A stretch of DNA of 6,511 nt, taken from positions 1 through 6,511 of the forward strand of contig JASKZZ010000492.1 in assembly GCA_030147335.1 (NCBI GenBank), read 5' to 3'. The notes under the pieces were generated by a model. That model was given only the letters and a program-made list of their open reading frames with translations. It ran no database searches and was not told the origin of the DNA. This DNA is from Herpetosiphonaceae bacterium (GTDB lineage: Bacteria; Chloroflexota; Chloroflexia; Chloroflexales; Kallotenuaceae). The translations under genes and the position numbers were made by a program. The number at the start of each line of letters is the position of its first letter. Within the stretch, counting starts at the first letter, position 1. Below, in pieces: positions 1 to 5,312 of the stretch.

Positions 1-801
1 CCCGATCTTATACCAAATGGTGATGTTATCACCGTTCGTAATCTGTTGAACCATACATCGGGTTTGTACGATTATCTTGAAGATCGAAATATGGTTTCGC
101 GTGCTTACGCGAATCCTGAGCGCATTTGGCAACCTGCTGAGCTTGTGCAATATGCAAACCAGTTTGAGTCATTGTTCAGACCTGGTTCTGCCGGTAACTG
201 GGATTATTCCAGCACCAACTATGTGTTGCTTGGAATGGTTGTGGAAGCTGCTACCGGCAATACACTCGCGCAGGAAATGCGTCAGCGTATTTTCGAGCCG
301 CTAGAGCTAACACAGACATACTTTCCCCCGGATGAGCAGGTACCAGCGACAACAGCACGAGGCTATGGTCGCGCCGTTGATCAGTCGAACGTTTCATTGT
401 CGTTCGCATATGCGACAGCAAACGTAGTATCAACAGCAGATGATGTGCGCCGATTCGTTGAGGGTCTTGTTAATGGCGCGCTGCTACCACCTGAGCAACA
501 AGAGCAAATGTTTACCTTTGTGAGTGGCAAGGGTCAATACAATATGCCGACGCTTGAGTATGGTCTCGGGATCATGCGCAATCGATTGGCGGTAGGTCCA
601 GCTGCCGATGGGCAACAGCGCGCTCCGGCTGCAAGTACAGCGGTAGGACATATTGGTGGCTTTGGTGGTTTTCGTTCGGCTGTGTGGTCAGCTCCGGAAG
701 GCGGAATAACGGTTGCTCTGGGTGTCAACCAAGCCTCAACCGACCCAAATATACTGGCAACGCGCGTGTTCAATACCATCTTGACGCATCAAGGTCGCTA
801 G
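1..801 (+). CDS. Serine hydrolase, class C beta-lactamase/DD-peptidase family (5' end missing)
   Basis: The frame is open from the first base of the window and ends at TAG 799-801, giving 266 visible residues of a gene that starts upstream. It is a member of the serine beta-lactamase-like family (class C beta-lactamases, R61-type D-Ala-D-Ala carboxypeptidases, esterases), which are usually exported enzymes acting on peptidoglycan peptides or small esters and amides. The catalytic Ser-x-x-Lys must lie upstream, outside the window. Visible family marks are the NHTSGL segment (46-63), the second active-site motif Tyr-Ser-Ser at 205-213, followed by TNYVLLG, and the His-Ile-Gly third motif (649-657), equivalent to KTG and to HTG of R61. 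The usual middle motif is Tyr-x-Asn, so the Ser at 211-213 is a departure. The TTG at 46 is not a believable start because the family match continues upstream of it (ITVRNLL). The substrate cannot be told. A strong terminator follows 21 bases after the stop. Confidence 0.88.
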   Translation, partial: PDLIPNGDVITVRNLLNHTSGLYDYLEDRNMVSRAYANPERIWQPAELVQYANQFESLFRPGSAGNWDYSSTNYVLLGMVVEAATGNTLAQEMRQRIFEPLELTQTYFPPDEQVPATTARGYGRAVDQSNVSLSFAYATANVVSTADDVRRFVEGLVNGALLPPEQQEQMFTFVSGKGQYNMPTLEYGLGIMRNRLAVGPAADGQQRAPAASTAVGHIGGFGGFRSAVWSAPEGGITVALGVNQASTDPNILATRVFNTILTHQGR

Positions 802-822
802 CAACTTAACGCAGTCGTAGTG

Positions 823-861
823 TAAGAAAAGGCGCATCTTTTACTGATGCGCCTTTTCTTA
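823..861. terminator. Bidirectional intrinsic terminator between convergent genes
   Basis: A perfect 16-bp inverted repeat (arms 823-838 and 846-861) with a 7-base loop. The GC-rich core GGCGCATC is flanked by an A-run on the left and a T-run on the right, so each strand produces a GC stem followed by U-rich sequence. It lies 21 bases past the stop of the serine hydrolase (plus) and about 52 bases past the stop of the aldo/keto reductase (minus), so it probably ends both transcripts. Confidence 0.93.
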
Positions 862-913
862 TTCTGTTTTATAGATTTTTACCGATAATTTATATTTCAC
901 CCAGAAGAAAAAG

Positions 914-1768
914 CTACGAAAACAGCGCTACTGGCTGTAAATCGGCCATCCGCATATCTAGCTCATCGCTTTGATAGGAGGTAAATCGCTGTGCGGCATC
1001 GAGCACTTTGGGCAAAACATGAATATCACCTGGCGTATTAAGGAATATGTCCGGTCGGCGCAATACCCAATGTACCGCTGTATCAATGTCTTCCTGCTCT
1101 GTAAAGGGCTCATACCAAGTTGCCGCTGTTCGTTCTTTGTCGCCCCACGGCCCGCGCGTACACGATTTAATTGTTTGGACGGCTATATTACGAGCCTCAC
1201 AGATTTCCATGAGTGACTCAAAGTCGGCACGATAGGTTGGATTTTGCATCATGGCGTAGTTGTAGGGCAGCAACACCGAGTCGAAGTCGTAACGCTCCAA
1301 ACTTCGCTTGTGCATCCACGATACAACTGTGTAGTGTCCAGTTATACCAAGTGCACGAACGAGTCCCTGCTCTTTGGCCTCAATAAAAGCTTCCAGCGCT
1401 CCCCCCGGCCCCATCGCAATTTCCCACTGATCCGGTTGCACAAGCACATGCATCTGCCATAAATCAACATGGTCGGTCCGCAGCAGGTCGAGTGAGCGAT
1501 GAAGGTGTTCTTTCGCTTTTTCGTACGTGCGCTCTTCGGTCTTGGTAGCAAGAAAAAATGAGGAACGGTGCTGATCCATCCACGGGCCGATGCGTTTTTC
1601 GGATTCACCATAGCTGTTCGCAGTATCAATATGATTGACACCATGTTCCAGTAACAGCTCCATTGTGCGGTCGGCCTCGTCCTGTGTCACTCGACTGAAT
1701 GCCGCGGCACCAAAAATTGTACAGGTGCTCATGTGTCCGGTCCGACCAAATGGTCGCTGTTCAATCAT
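914..1768 (-). CDS. Aldo/keto reductase
   Basis: A 284-residue protein of the aldo/keto reductase superfamily: cytoplasmic TIM-barrel enzymes that use NAD(P)H to reduce carbonyl groups. The N-terminal strand RPFGRTG is typical. The catalytic tetrad is complete: Asp48 and Tyr53 in HIDTANSYG, Lys76 in LATK, His107 in LWQMH. A cofactor-phosphate region resembling IKS-CTRGPWG lies in the last third, although the C-terminal tail is short. An ATG at 1831 would add 21 residues (MSYKPSSHCYDV...) unlike the family. I prefer ATG 1768 because the homology begins there and GGAG sits 5 bases upstream. It is the last of four same-strand genes or remnants, 126 bases downstream of the broken kinase, so it may have its own promoter, but I saw no convincing one. 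The shared terminator at 823-861 lies downstream. The substrate is unknown. Confidence 0.92.
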   Translation of the reverse strand: MIEQRPFGRTGHMSTCTIFGAAAFSRVTQDEADRTMELLLEHGVNHIDTANSYGESEKRIGPWMDQHRSSFFLATKTEERTYEKAKEHLHRSLDLLRTDHVDLWQMHVLVQPDQWEIAMGPGGALEAFIEAKEQGLVRALGITGHYTVVSWMHKRSLERYDFDSVLLPYNYAMMQNPTYRADFESLMEICEARNIAVQTIKSCTRGPWGDKERTAATWYEPFTEQEDIDTAVHWVLRRPDIFLNTPGDIHVLPKVLDAAQRFTSYQSDELDMRMADLQPVALFS

Positions 1769-1773
1769 AACTA

Positions 1774-1777
1774 CTCC
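1774..1777 (-). promoter_or_regulatory. Ribosome binding site that decides the reductase start
   Basis: GGAG on the minus strand, 5 bases before ATG 1768. It supports the short form of the aldo/keto reductase over the in-frame ATG at 1831. Confidence 0.65.
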
Positions 1778-1894
1778 ATATGCTCCATAGCGCGAAACGT
1801 CGTAACAGTGCGATGATGGTTTATACGACATGGGCTAACATTACTACACGGTAGCAAATCAAAGATTGATTGTCTCAAAATCGATACAAAAGGT

Positions 1895-2544
1895 TCAGGG
1901 AGTGGTCAGCAATACTGATATCGCCTGCGCCTCTGCCACCTGAACATCCGGCTGTATCGGCAGCTCAACCGTAAACGTACTGCCATGTCCCTCAATACTG
2001 GTGACAATAATCTCACCGCCATGGCTTGTAACGATTTCTTTGACGACATATAAACCGATGCCCATACCTCCAATCTGTTGTGCCTCTGCATTCCCTGCGC
2101 GGTAAAACTGCTGGAAAAGCTGTGGAATTGAGGTTAGGGGAATACCAATACCTTGATCCGATACAGAGATACAGGCGGTGTTGTGCCGCTGCTCCAGCGA
2201 AATGCTGATGGTGCCGCCTTGTGGACTATATTTGGTCGCGTTGCCGATTAAGTTTTGCAATACTTGTTCGAGACGCAAGGCATCACCCAAGATCGGTACA
2301 GGTTGGTCGGTATCGGTTAATAAAACTGTATGGCGTTCAACATTGTTTTGGGTTTCATCAACCAGTCGTCGCACCAACGCGCGCAGATCAATCGCCTGAC
2401 GATCAATAGTTAATTGTCCGCGTTCGATACGAGATATATCCAAGAGTGTACGAATCAAACTGTTCAATCGTTCGGCCTGGGATGTAATAATCTCAAGCGA
2501 ACGCTGGTCACGTGGAGCGAGCGTGCCGTCACGCTTGTTTGCAG
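1895..2544 (-). pseudogene. Sensor histidine kinase, 3' remnant (H-box lost)
   Basis: About 215 residues of a two-component sensor kinase. The second helix of the HisKA dimerisation domain is present (SQAERLNSLIRTLLDISRIE, starting near 2485), followed by an apparently intact ATP-binding domain. Numbering from the TTG at 2467, this has the N box with Asn72 and Asn76 (NLIGNATKYSP), the D/G1 box Asp104-Gln-Gly-Ile-Gly, the F box around Phe121 and the G2 box at 133-139 (GGMGIGL). The stop is TGA 1895-1897. Upstream of about 2545 the homology ends abruptly inside HisKA, where the phosphorylated His and any sensor or membrane part should be. The frame continues only to a TGA at 2597-2599 through unrelated sequence. 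No ATG or GTG lies in the kinase part before the ATPase domain; TTG 2467 is the only likely re-start and has no clear ribosome site. Without its own phospho-acceptor it cannot be a normal kinase. It could survive as a stand-alone ATPase fragment, but a pseudogene is more likely. Confidence 0.8.
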
Positions 2545-3325
2545 AGCTAGTGCATGTTGGTCTTCTGCCCAGCCGATTGCAAATGCTCCAGCCTGCTCAG
2601 CAGCCTTAAAAACGCCTACTCCGGCACTATCGGCATTCTGGAATCAAAACATCAGCACCCATTCGCAGCTGTTCTTGCGCCAACGCTCCCGCCTTTGTGC
2701 TATCGGTCCAGCTCCCGACCCAGTGTACTGTTACCTTCACATTAGCATTGATCGATGTGGCGCCGCGTTGCACCAACCGCGCGGCTTCCTGTTGTGGCTG
2801 GTTATTCACACCGCCAATGTACGCGATCTTGTTTGTCTTGCTTTTAAGAGCGGCAACAACTCCAACGAGATACCCAGTTTCACCGTTGCGAAAGCTTACT
2901 GCGCCAAGGTTACGATTATTGCCAGGAAAATCTCCAACAACCGCGAACTTGGTTCTTGGAAACTGCCGTGCTACCTCTTCCGACGAGGGATAATATTGGC
3001 TACCATGTCCAATCACCAAATCAAAGCCTTGCTCAGCATACTGCTGAAACACACGCGCCGCATCTGTCTCAGCTACATGTGCTTGATAACTAATCTCTGC
3101 GCCAAGCTCTTGCTGTATTTGCACAAGACCAGTATAGCCCGCCTGACTCCACGACAGGTCATCAGTTGATCCGGGGAGCAGCATTGCCACCTTGAACGCG
3201 CCCACCGTTGTTGCAGGGATTAGATTCGGGTTCCTCTGCTGACTTGCAGTGCATGCCTGTAACAACAACAGGAATAACAGTGCAATGATGGGATACATTC
3301 GGTGCCTTACAAATGAGTGTACCAT
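2545..3325 (-). pseudogene. BMP-family (PnrA/Med-like) substrate-binding lipoprotein, frameshifted and 3'-truncated
   Basis: BMP proteins are surface lipoproteins that bind ligands, often purine nucleosides, for ABC transporters. The N-terminus has a hydrophobic stretch ending in a lipobox, Leu-Gln-Ala-Cys, with Cys25 counted from ATG 3325. Family landmarks follow: KVAMLLPGSTDDLSWSQAGY (45-64), GFDLVIGHGSQY, AVVGDFPGNNRNLGAVSF, GETGYLVGVVAAL and KIAYIGGVNNQPQQEAARL. The frame stops at TAG 2627-2629, just after GADVLIP. Skipping one base (G on the minus strand at about 2638) restores the expected continuation NADSAGVGVFKAAEQAGAF then AIGWAEDQHALA to about 2545. There it meets the kinase remnant, and roughly the last 80-90 residues of the family are absent. 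Alternative starts are ATG 3334 and ATG 3298. The latter has AAGG 6 bases upstream but leaves a signal peptide without basic residues, so the start is unsettled. It lies 40 bases after the EamA stop, possibly in one transcript. No transporter permease or ATPase gene is in view. Confidence 0.85.
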
Positions 3326-3365
3326 AGGTCCCATTGTGCTACATGCGTATCTTTTCGTTACAAGG

Positions 3366-3797
3366 TCATCGTATTAGAACGATTGTACCAGCAATGATTA
3401 AGGCGGTCCCAACAGCAACTTTCCATGTCATCGCCTCGCCCAAAAACAGCACGGAAAATAGCAAAATTATAACCAGGCTAGACTTGTCCACTGCGGCTAC
3501 GAACGAGGCACTGCCAAGCTGCAATGCGCGAAAATAGAAAATCCACGAAAGGCCAGTTGCTAGTCCCGATAAGCCAAGAAATATGAGTGTACGTAGGGAA
3601 AGAGTTGACAGTTGGCTACCTTCGCCTCGTGCAAATACAATCGCCCACGCAACAACAAGAATAATAATGGTACGAATTGCCGTTGCAAGAGTTGAGCTTA
3701 CGTGTTGTACGCCCACCTTTGCAAGAATCGTGGTGAGAGCCGCAAAAAACGCTGAGAGTAAGGCATATATCCACCATTGGCTTTGTTCAAATACCAT
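3366..3797 (-). CDS. Single-domain EamA-family membrane transporter
   Basis: A 143-residue integral membrane protein matching one EamA (DMT superfamily) repeat. Most EamA transporters have two repeats (about 300 residues); a separate family of about 140 residues has one repeat and probably works as a dimer, so this is full length for that class rather than truncated. Five hydrophobic helices are visible at roughly 8-27, 37-57, 67-88, 95-116 and 121-142. The typical phrases KVGVQHVSSTLATAIR, FRALQLGSASFVAAVDKSS and LGEAMTWKVAVGTALIIAG support the call. The substrate is unknown; family members export or import metabolites. ATG 3797 is the natural start because helix 1 follows it, but no good ribosome binding site precedes it. 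The first 62 bases of a leader would carry the hairpin at 3834-3859. It is the first of four same-strand genes or remnants. Confidence 0.9.
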   Translation of the reverse strand: MVFEQSQWWIYALLSAFFAALTTILAKVGVQHVSSTLATAIRTIIILVVAWAIVFARGEGSQLSTLSLRTLIFLGLSGLATGLSWIFYFRALQLGSASFVAAVDKSSLVIILLFSVLFLGEAMTWKVAVGTALIIAGTIVLIR

Positions 3798-3833
3798 GAT
3801 TTATTGCTTTCGGTGTTTCTCAATATTAACAAA

Positions 3834-3859
3834 CAGGGTGGACCACTTGGACCACCCTG
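3834..3859 (-). terminator. Hairpin, possible terminator or attenuator ahead of the EamA gene
   Basis: Arms CAGGGTGG (3834-3841) and CCACCCTG (3852-3859) pair perfectly over 8 bp, with two further C-G pairs inside after a mismatch. On the minus strand the stem is followed by TTTGTTAATATT, a moderate U-rich tract. On the plus strand no T-run follows. It could end transcription from the 3967-4086 small ORF region, or act within the leader of the EamA gene, whose ATG is 36 bases further on. Confidence 0.5.
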
Positions 3860-3866
3860 CGTCTGT

Positions 3867-3881
3867 ACCTGTCAAACAGGT
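3867..3881. repeat. Perfect short inverted repeat, possible operator
   Basis: ACCTGT-CAA-ACAGGT on the plus strand: 6-bp arms with a 3-base centre. It lies 69 bases upstream of the EamA ATG, beside the larger hairpin. Its symmetry and length fit a repressor or activator dimer site, but no regulator gene is in the window. It could also be a small RNA hairpin. Confidence 0.35.
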
Positions 3882-3966
3882 TATATTAGACATAATGTTT
3901 TATTGTAGAGTTGTCATATCCTGGCTACACTGCTGAAGCATCTTGGAGCTTATGAAGGGTTATCAC

Positions 3967-4086
3967 CTAGCTGAGCGACAGATACGCCAGCACTAAATAT
4001 AATATGACGGTTCCGCTCAGCGGTGCAATGCGACCAACAAGGCAAACCGACGCTTTTAGCACGGTTCCGGTTGACGTCAGTGTCAT
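3967..4086 (-). CDS. Possible 39-residue membrane peptide (unrecognised)
   Basis: I do not recognise this ORF. Starting at ATG 4086 it encodes 39 residues with a polar N-terminus (MTLTSTGTVLKAS) and then a strongly hydrophobic tail (APLSGTVILYLVLAYLSLS) long enough for one membrane helix; stop TAG 3967-3969. The support is a full GGAGG ribosome binding site at 4095-4099, 8 bases before the ATG, the best-formed one in this gap. The frame is open further upstream to ATG 4194 (75 residues), but that part has mixed composition and no ribosome site. It lies 147 bases past the cupredoxin hairpin and upstream of the hairpin at 3834-3859, so it could be a small transcription unit. It could equally be chance or the last piece of a lost membrane gene; the opposite strand is open over much of the same stretch. 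Confidence 0.3.
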   Translation of the reverse strand: MTLTSTGTVLKASVCLVGRIAPLSGTVILYLVLAYLSLS

Positions 4087-4094
4087 CGGCGCAT

Positions 4095-4099
4095 CCTCC
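4095..4099 (-). promoter_or_regulatory. Ribosome binding site before the possible small membrane peptide
   Basis: GGAGG on the minus strand, 8 bases upstream of ATG 4086. This is the main reason for preferring that start over ATG 4101 or 4194, and for listing the ORF at all. Confidence 0.35.
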
Positions 4100-4232
4100 A
4101 TCGGCTTCACAGTGGTAAAAGCCGAGCTACAGGGTATTTTTACAAATCTAAACGTATATTCAGCTATTTTAGCATGACTCGTCGTTTTGTCCATCTAGCC
4201 GTTAAGAATATCCATTTTTAGTTATTAAACTT

Positions 4233-4265
4233 AAGGAGAACGTGGTTATGTGCCACGTTCTCCTT
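4233..4265 (-). terminator. Hairpin terminator downstream of the cupredoxin gene
   Basis: A perfect 13-bp inverted repeat (4233-4245 with 4253-4265; arm AAGGAGAACGTGG) around a 7-base loop. It lies 31 bases past the stop of the minus-strand cupredoxin gene. On the minus strand the stem ends in CTCCTT and is followed by AAGTTTAATAAC, so the U-tract is imperfect. Position and stem strength still make termination the likeliest role. Confidence 0.65.
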
Positions 4266-4296
4266 GAATATATTTTCCTGAATAAGTTTGGTCTGC

Positions 4297-5100
4297 TTAG
4301 TTTTCGACAATAAGCGTACCTTTCATGCCCTCGCCGCTGGCCTTATCGTAGTGAGGCGCGCAGTAGAATGTGTAGGTGCCGGGCTGCGTAGGCTTGAACA
4401 AGGCCAGACCTTCTTCGTTTGTTGGCATAAGCGCGTGAACGTTTAGCTCGTCAATGTCGAAGCTGTGAGCTTCAAGATCGCTGCTGACCAAACGGAGCGC
4501 GACTGTCTCACCCACTTTCGCGCGGATTTCTTTCTGCTCAAACTCGAAGTTCTTGGCGCCGAAGATTGGGAAAGCCGCAAGTGCTTCCGGGCTAATGCTA
4601 GCAAGTACGCCTTGCTGAGGAATTGCGGCGGTTAGGAGCATGCCAACAATAATCGCTGCGGCAGACACCAGGCTTACGGGCAACAAACGCGGTGTACGTC
4701 GCGCGTCGGCGCGGTAGCGATAGTTTTGCACAGTCGCCAGAATGCCGGCAATGATGCCAACGATCATCAACGCTACAATGATCAGGTTATGGGCAAACGA
4801 GTGCAGTTCCGCAGGATAAGAAAGATTATGGATCAAGGGCTTGAAATTGCCTGCAAACAGGAACCCGAGCCATAATGCTCCCAGCAAGGGCAGCCAGCGC
4901 CAACCTGTTGCTATCAGTCCAGCAATAATAAGTGATACAACCGAAAATACAGCTAGCGGCGGAATCATCATGCCGATCAGCATCACCTGAAGATATACAA
5001 GGGCTGCTCCGGTTAATGCGACAGCTATTGATGTTGTTAGTGCTAATGAGGACAAACGACGATTTGAAACTGAGCGAGGGGCAACCATTGCCGCATCCAT
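4297..5100 (-). CDS. Membrane-anchored cupredoxin (five helices plus C-terminal blue copper domain)
   Basis: A 267-residue protein. Residues 17-161 hold about five hydrophobic helices (near 17-39, 47-65, 68-85, 102-123, 140-161). Residues about 180-267 form a plastocyanin/pseudoazurin-like cupredoxin, probably outside the membrane, whose usual role is one-electron transfer. All four type-1 copper ligands are visible: His212 (EAHSFDI), Cys247 and His250 (FYCAPH) and Met259 (GEGMKG). Classical plastocyanin or pseudoazurin has about four residues between the last His and Met; here there are eight (YDKASGEG), a longer copper loop. ATG 5100 is chosen because AAGGAG lies 7 bases upstream; the in-frame ATG at 5184 would add 28 residues, and the predicted promoter falls inside that extension. 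It is divergent from the recombinase, with a hairpin terminator 31 bases downstream. The redox partner is unknown; no oxidase or cytochrome gene is nearby. Confidence 0.87.
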   Translation of the reverse strand: MDAAMVAPRSVSNRRLSSLALTTSIAVALTGAALVYLQVMLIGMMIPPLAVFSVVSLIIAGLIATGWRWLPLLGALWLGFLFAGNFKPLIHNLSYPAELHSFAHNLIIVALMIVGIIAGILATVQNYRYRADARRTPRLLPVSLVSAAAIIVGMLLTAAIPQQGVLASISPEALAAFPIFGAKNFEFEQKEIRAKVGETVALRLVSSDLEAHSFDIDELNVHALMPTNEEGLALFKPTQPGTYTFYCAPHYDKASGEGMKGTLIVEN

Positions 5101-5107
5101 ACGTGTA

Positions 5108-5113
5108 CTCCTT
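5108..5113 (-). promoter_or_regulatory. Ribosome binding site that decides the cupredoxin start
   Basis: AAGGAG on the minus strand, 7 bases before ATG 5100. It is near-consensus and excludes the longer ATG 5184 reading with good probability. Confidence 0.75.
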
Positions 5114-5171
5114 GGATTATCGTGCTTTCTTAATCTGGTTTGAATAAACTGATGTATTGGTGATACGATAG

Positions 5172-5200
5172 CTGATATTGCCATGCTGAGGGACGGTCAA
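5172..5200 (-). promoter_or_regulatory. Candidate sigma-70-type promoter for the cupredoxin gene
   Basis: On the minus strand TTGACC (5195-5200, five of six to TTGACA) is followed after exactly 17 bases by TATCAG (5172-5177, four of six to TATAAT). This puts the transcript start near 5165, with a leader of about 65 bases. GGTC-AAAG-GACC, a short dyad at 5195-5206, overlaps the -35 element and could be an operator, but it is only 4 bp per arm. Confidence 0.42.
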
Positions 5201-5292
5201 AGGACCAGAACTTTTCGATAAGCGAGTAGAACTTTGGACTAACGCAAAACATTACCACTAGAAGTATGAAACAGTTTTACACGATTATTTCA

Positions 5293-5298
5293 TATAAT
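5293..5298 (+). promoter_or_regulatory. Perfect -10 box ahead of the recombinase gene
   Basis: TATAAT lies 14 bases before the first ATG of the recombinase (5313). No good -35 is found 16-18 bases upstream. Two copies of ACAGTTTT (5271-5278 and 5299-5306), 28 bases apart, bracket the -10 box. A transcript starting near 5305 would have a very short leader before ATG 5313, or about 20 bases before ATG 5325. Confidence 0.45.
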
Positions 5299-5312
5299 AC
5301 AGTTTTTTAGGG

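Larger units (their letters stand above)
3798..4296. other. 499-bp gap between EamA and cupredoxin genes
   Basis: No recognised gene is here. The stretch holds the two terminator-like hairpins (3834-3859 and 4233-4265), the inverted repeat at 3867-3881 and a possible 39-codon membrane peptide on the minus strand (3967-4086). A 57-codon plus-strand ORF (4004-4177) opposite it has no ribosome site. A minus-strand sequence ATGACA, 17 bases, TATGTC (about 3893-3921) is a weak promoter candidate for the EamA gene. I saw no tRNA or riboswitch core. Confidence 0.6.

Noticed and set aside
46..48. TTG at 46 as the start of the serine hydrolase
   Set aside because: The frame is open to base 1 and the upstream residues match the family, so the gene continues to the left of the window.
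1342..1644. A 100-codon minus-strand open frame within the reductase gene
   Set aside because: It overlaps the same-strand reductase in another frame, is rich in Arg, Lys and Cys, and shows no family features.
1769..1831. N-terminal extension of the aldo/keto reductase from ATG 1831
   Set aside because: The 21 added residues do not resemble the family, and a proper ribosome binding site sits before ATG 1768.
2414..3169. A 251-codon plus-strand open frame opposite the BMP and kinase remnants
   Set aside because: Its translation is rich in Cys, Arg and Ser with no recognisable motif, and the opposite strand has clear BMP-family homology over most of its length. It is an antisense shadow.
3834..3860. 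AGGGTGG resembling part of a T-box antiterminator sequence
   Set aside because: The rest of the T-box consensus (ACCGCG), a specifier stem and a downstream aminoacyl-tRNA synthetase or amino-acid gene are missing. The bases are used up in a simple hairpin.
5101..5184. N-terminal extension of the cupredoxin gene from ATG 5184
   Set aside because: AAGGAG lies 7 bases before ATG 5100, and the likely -10 box lies inside the extension, so the short form fits better.
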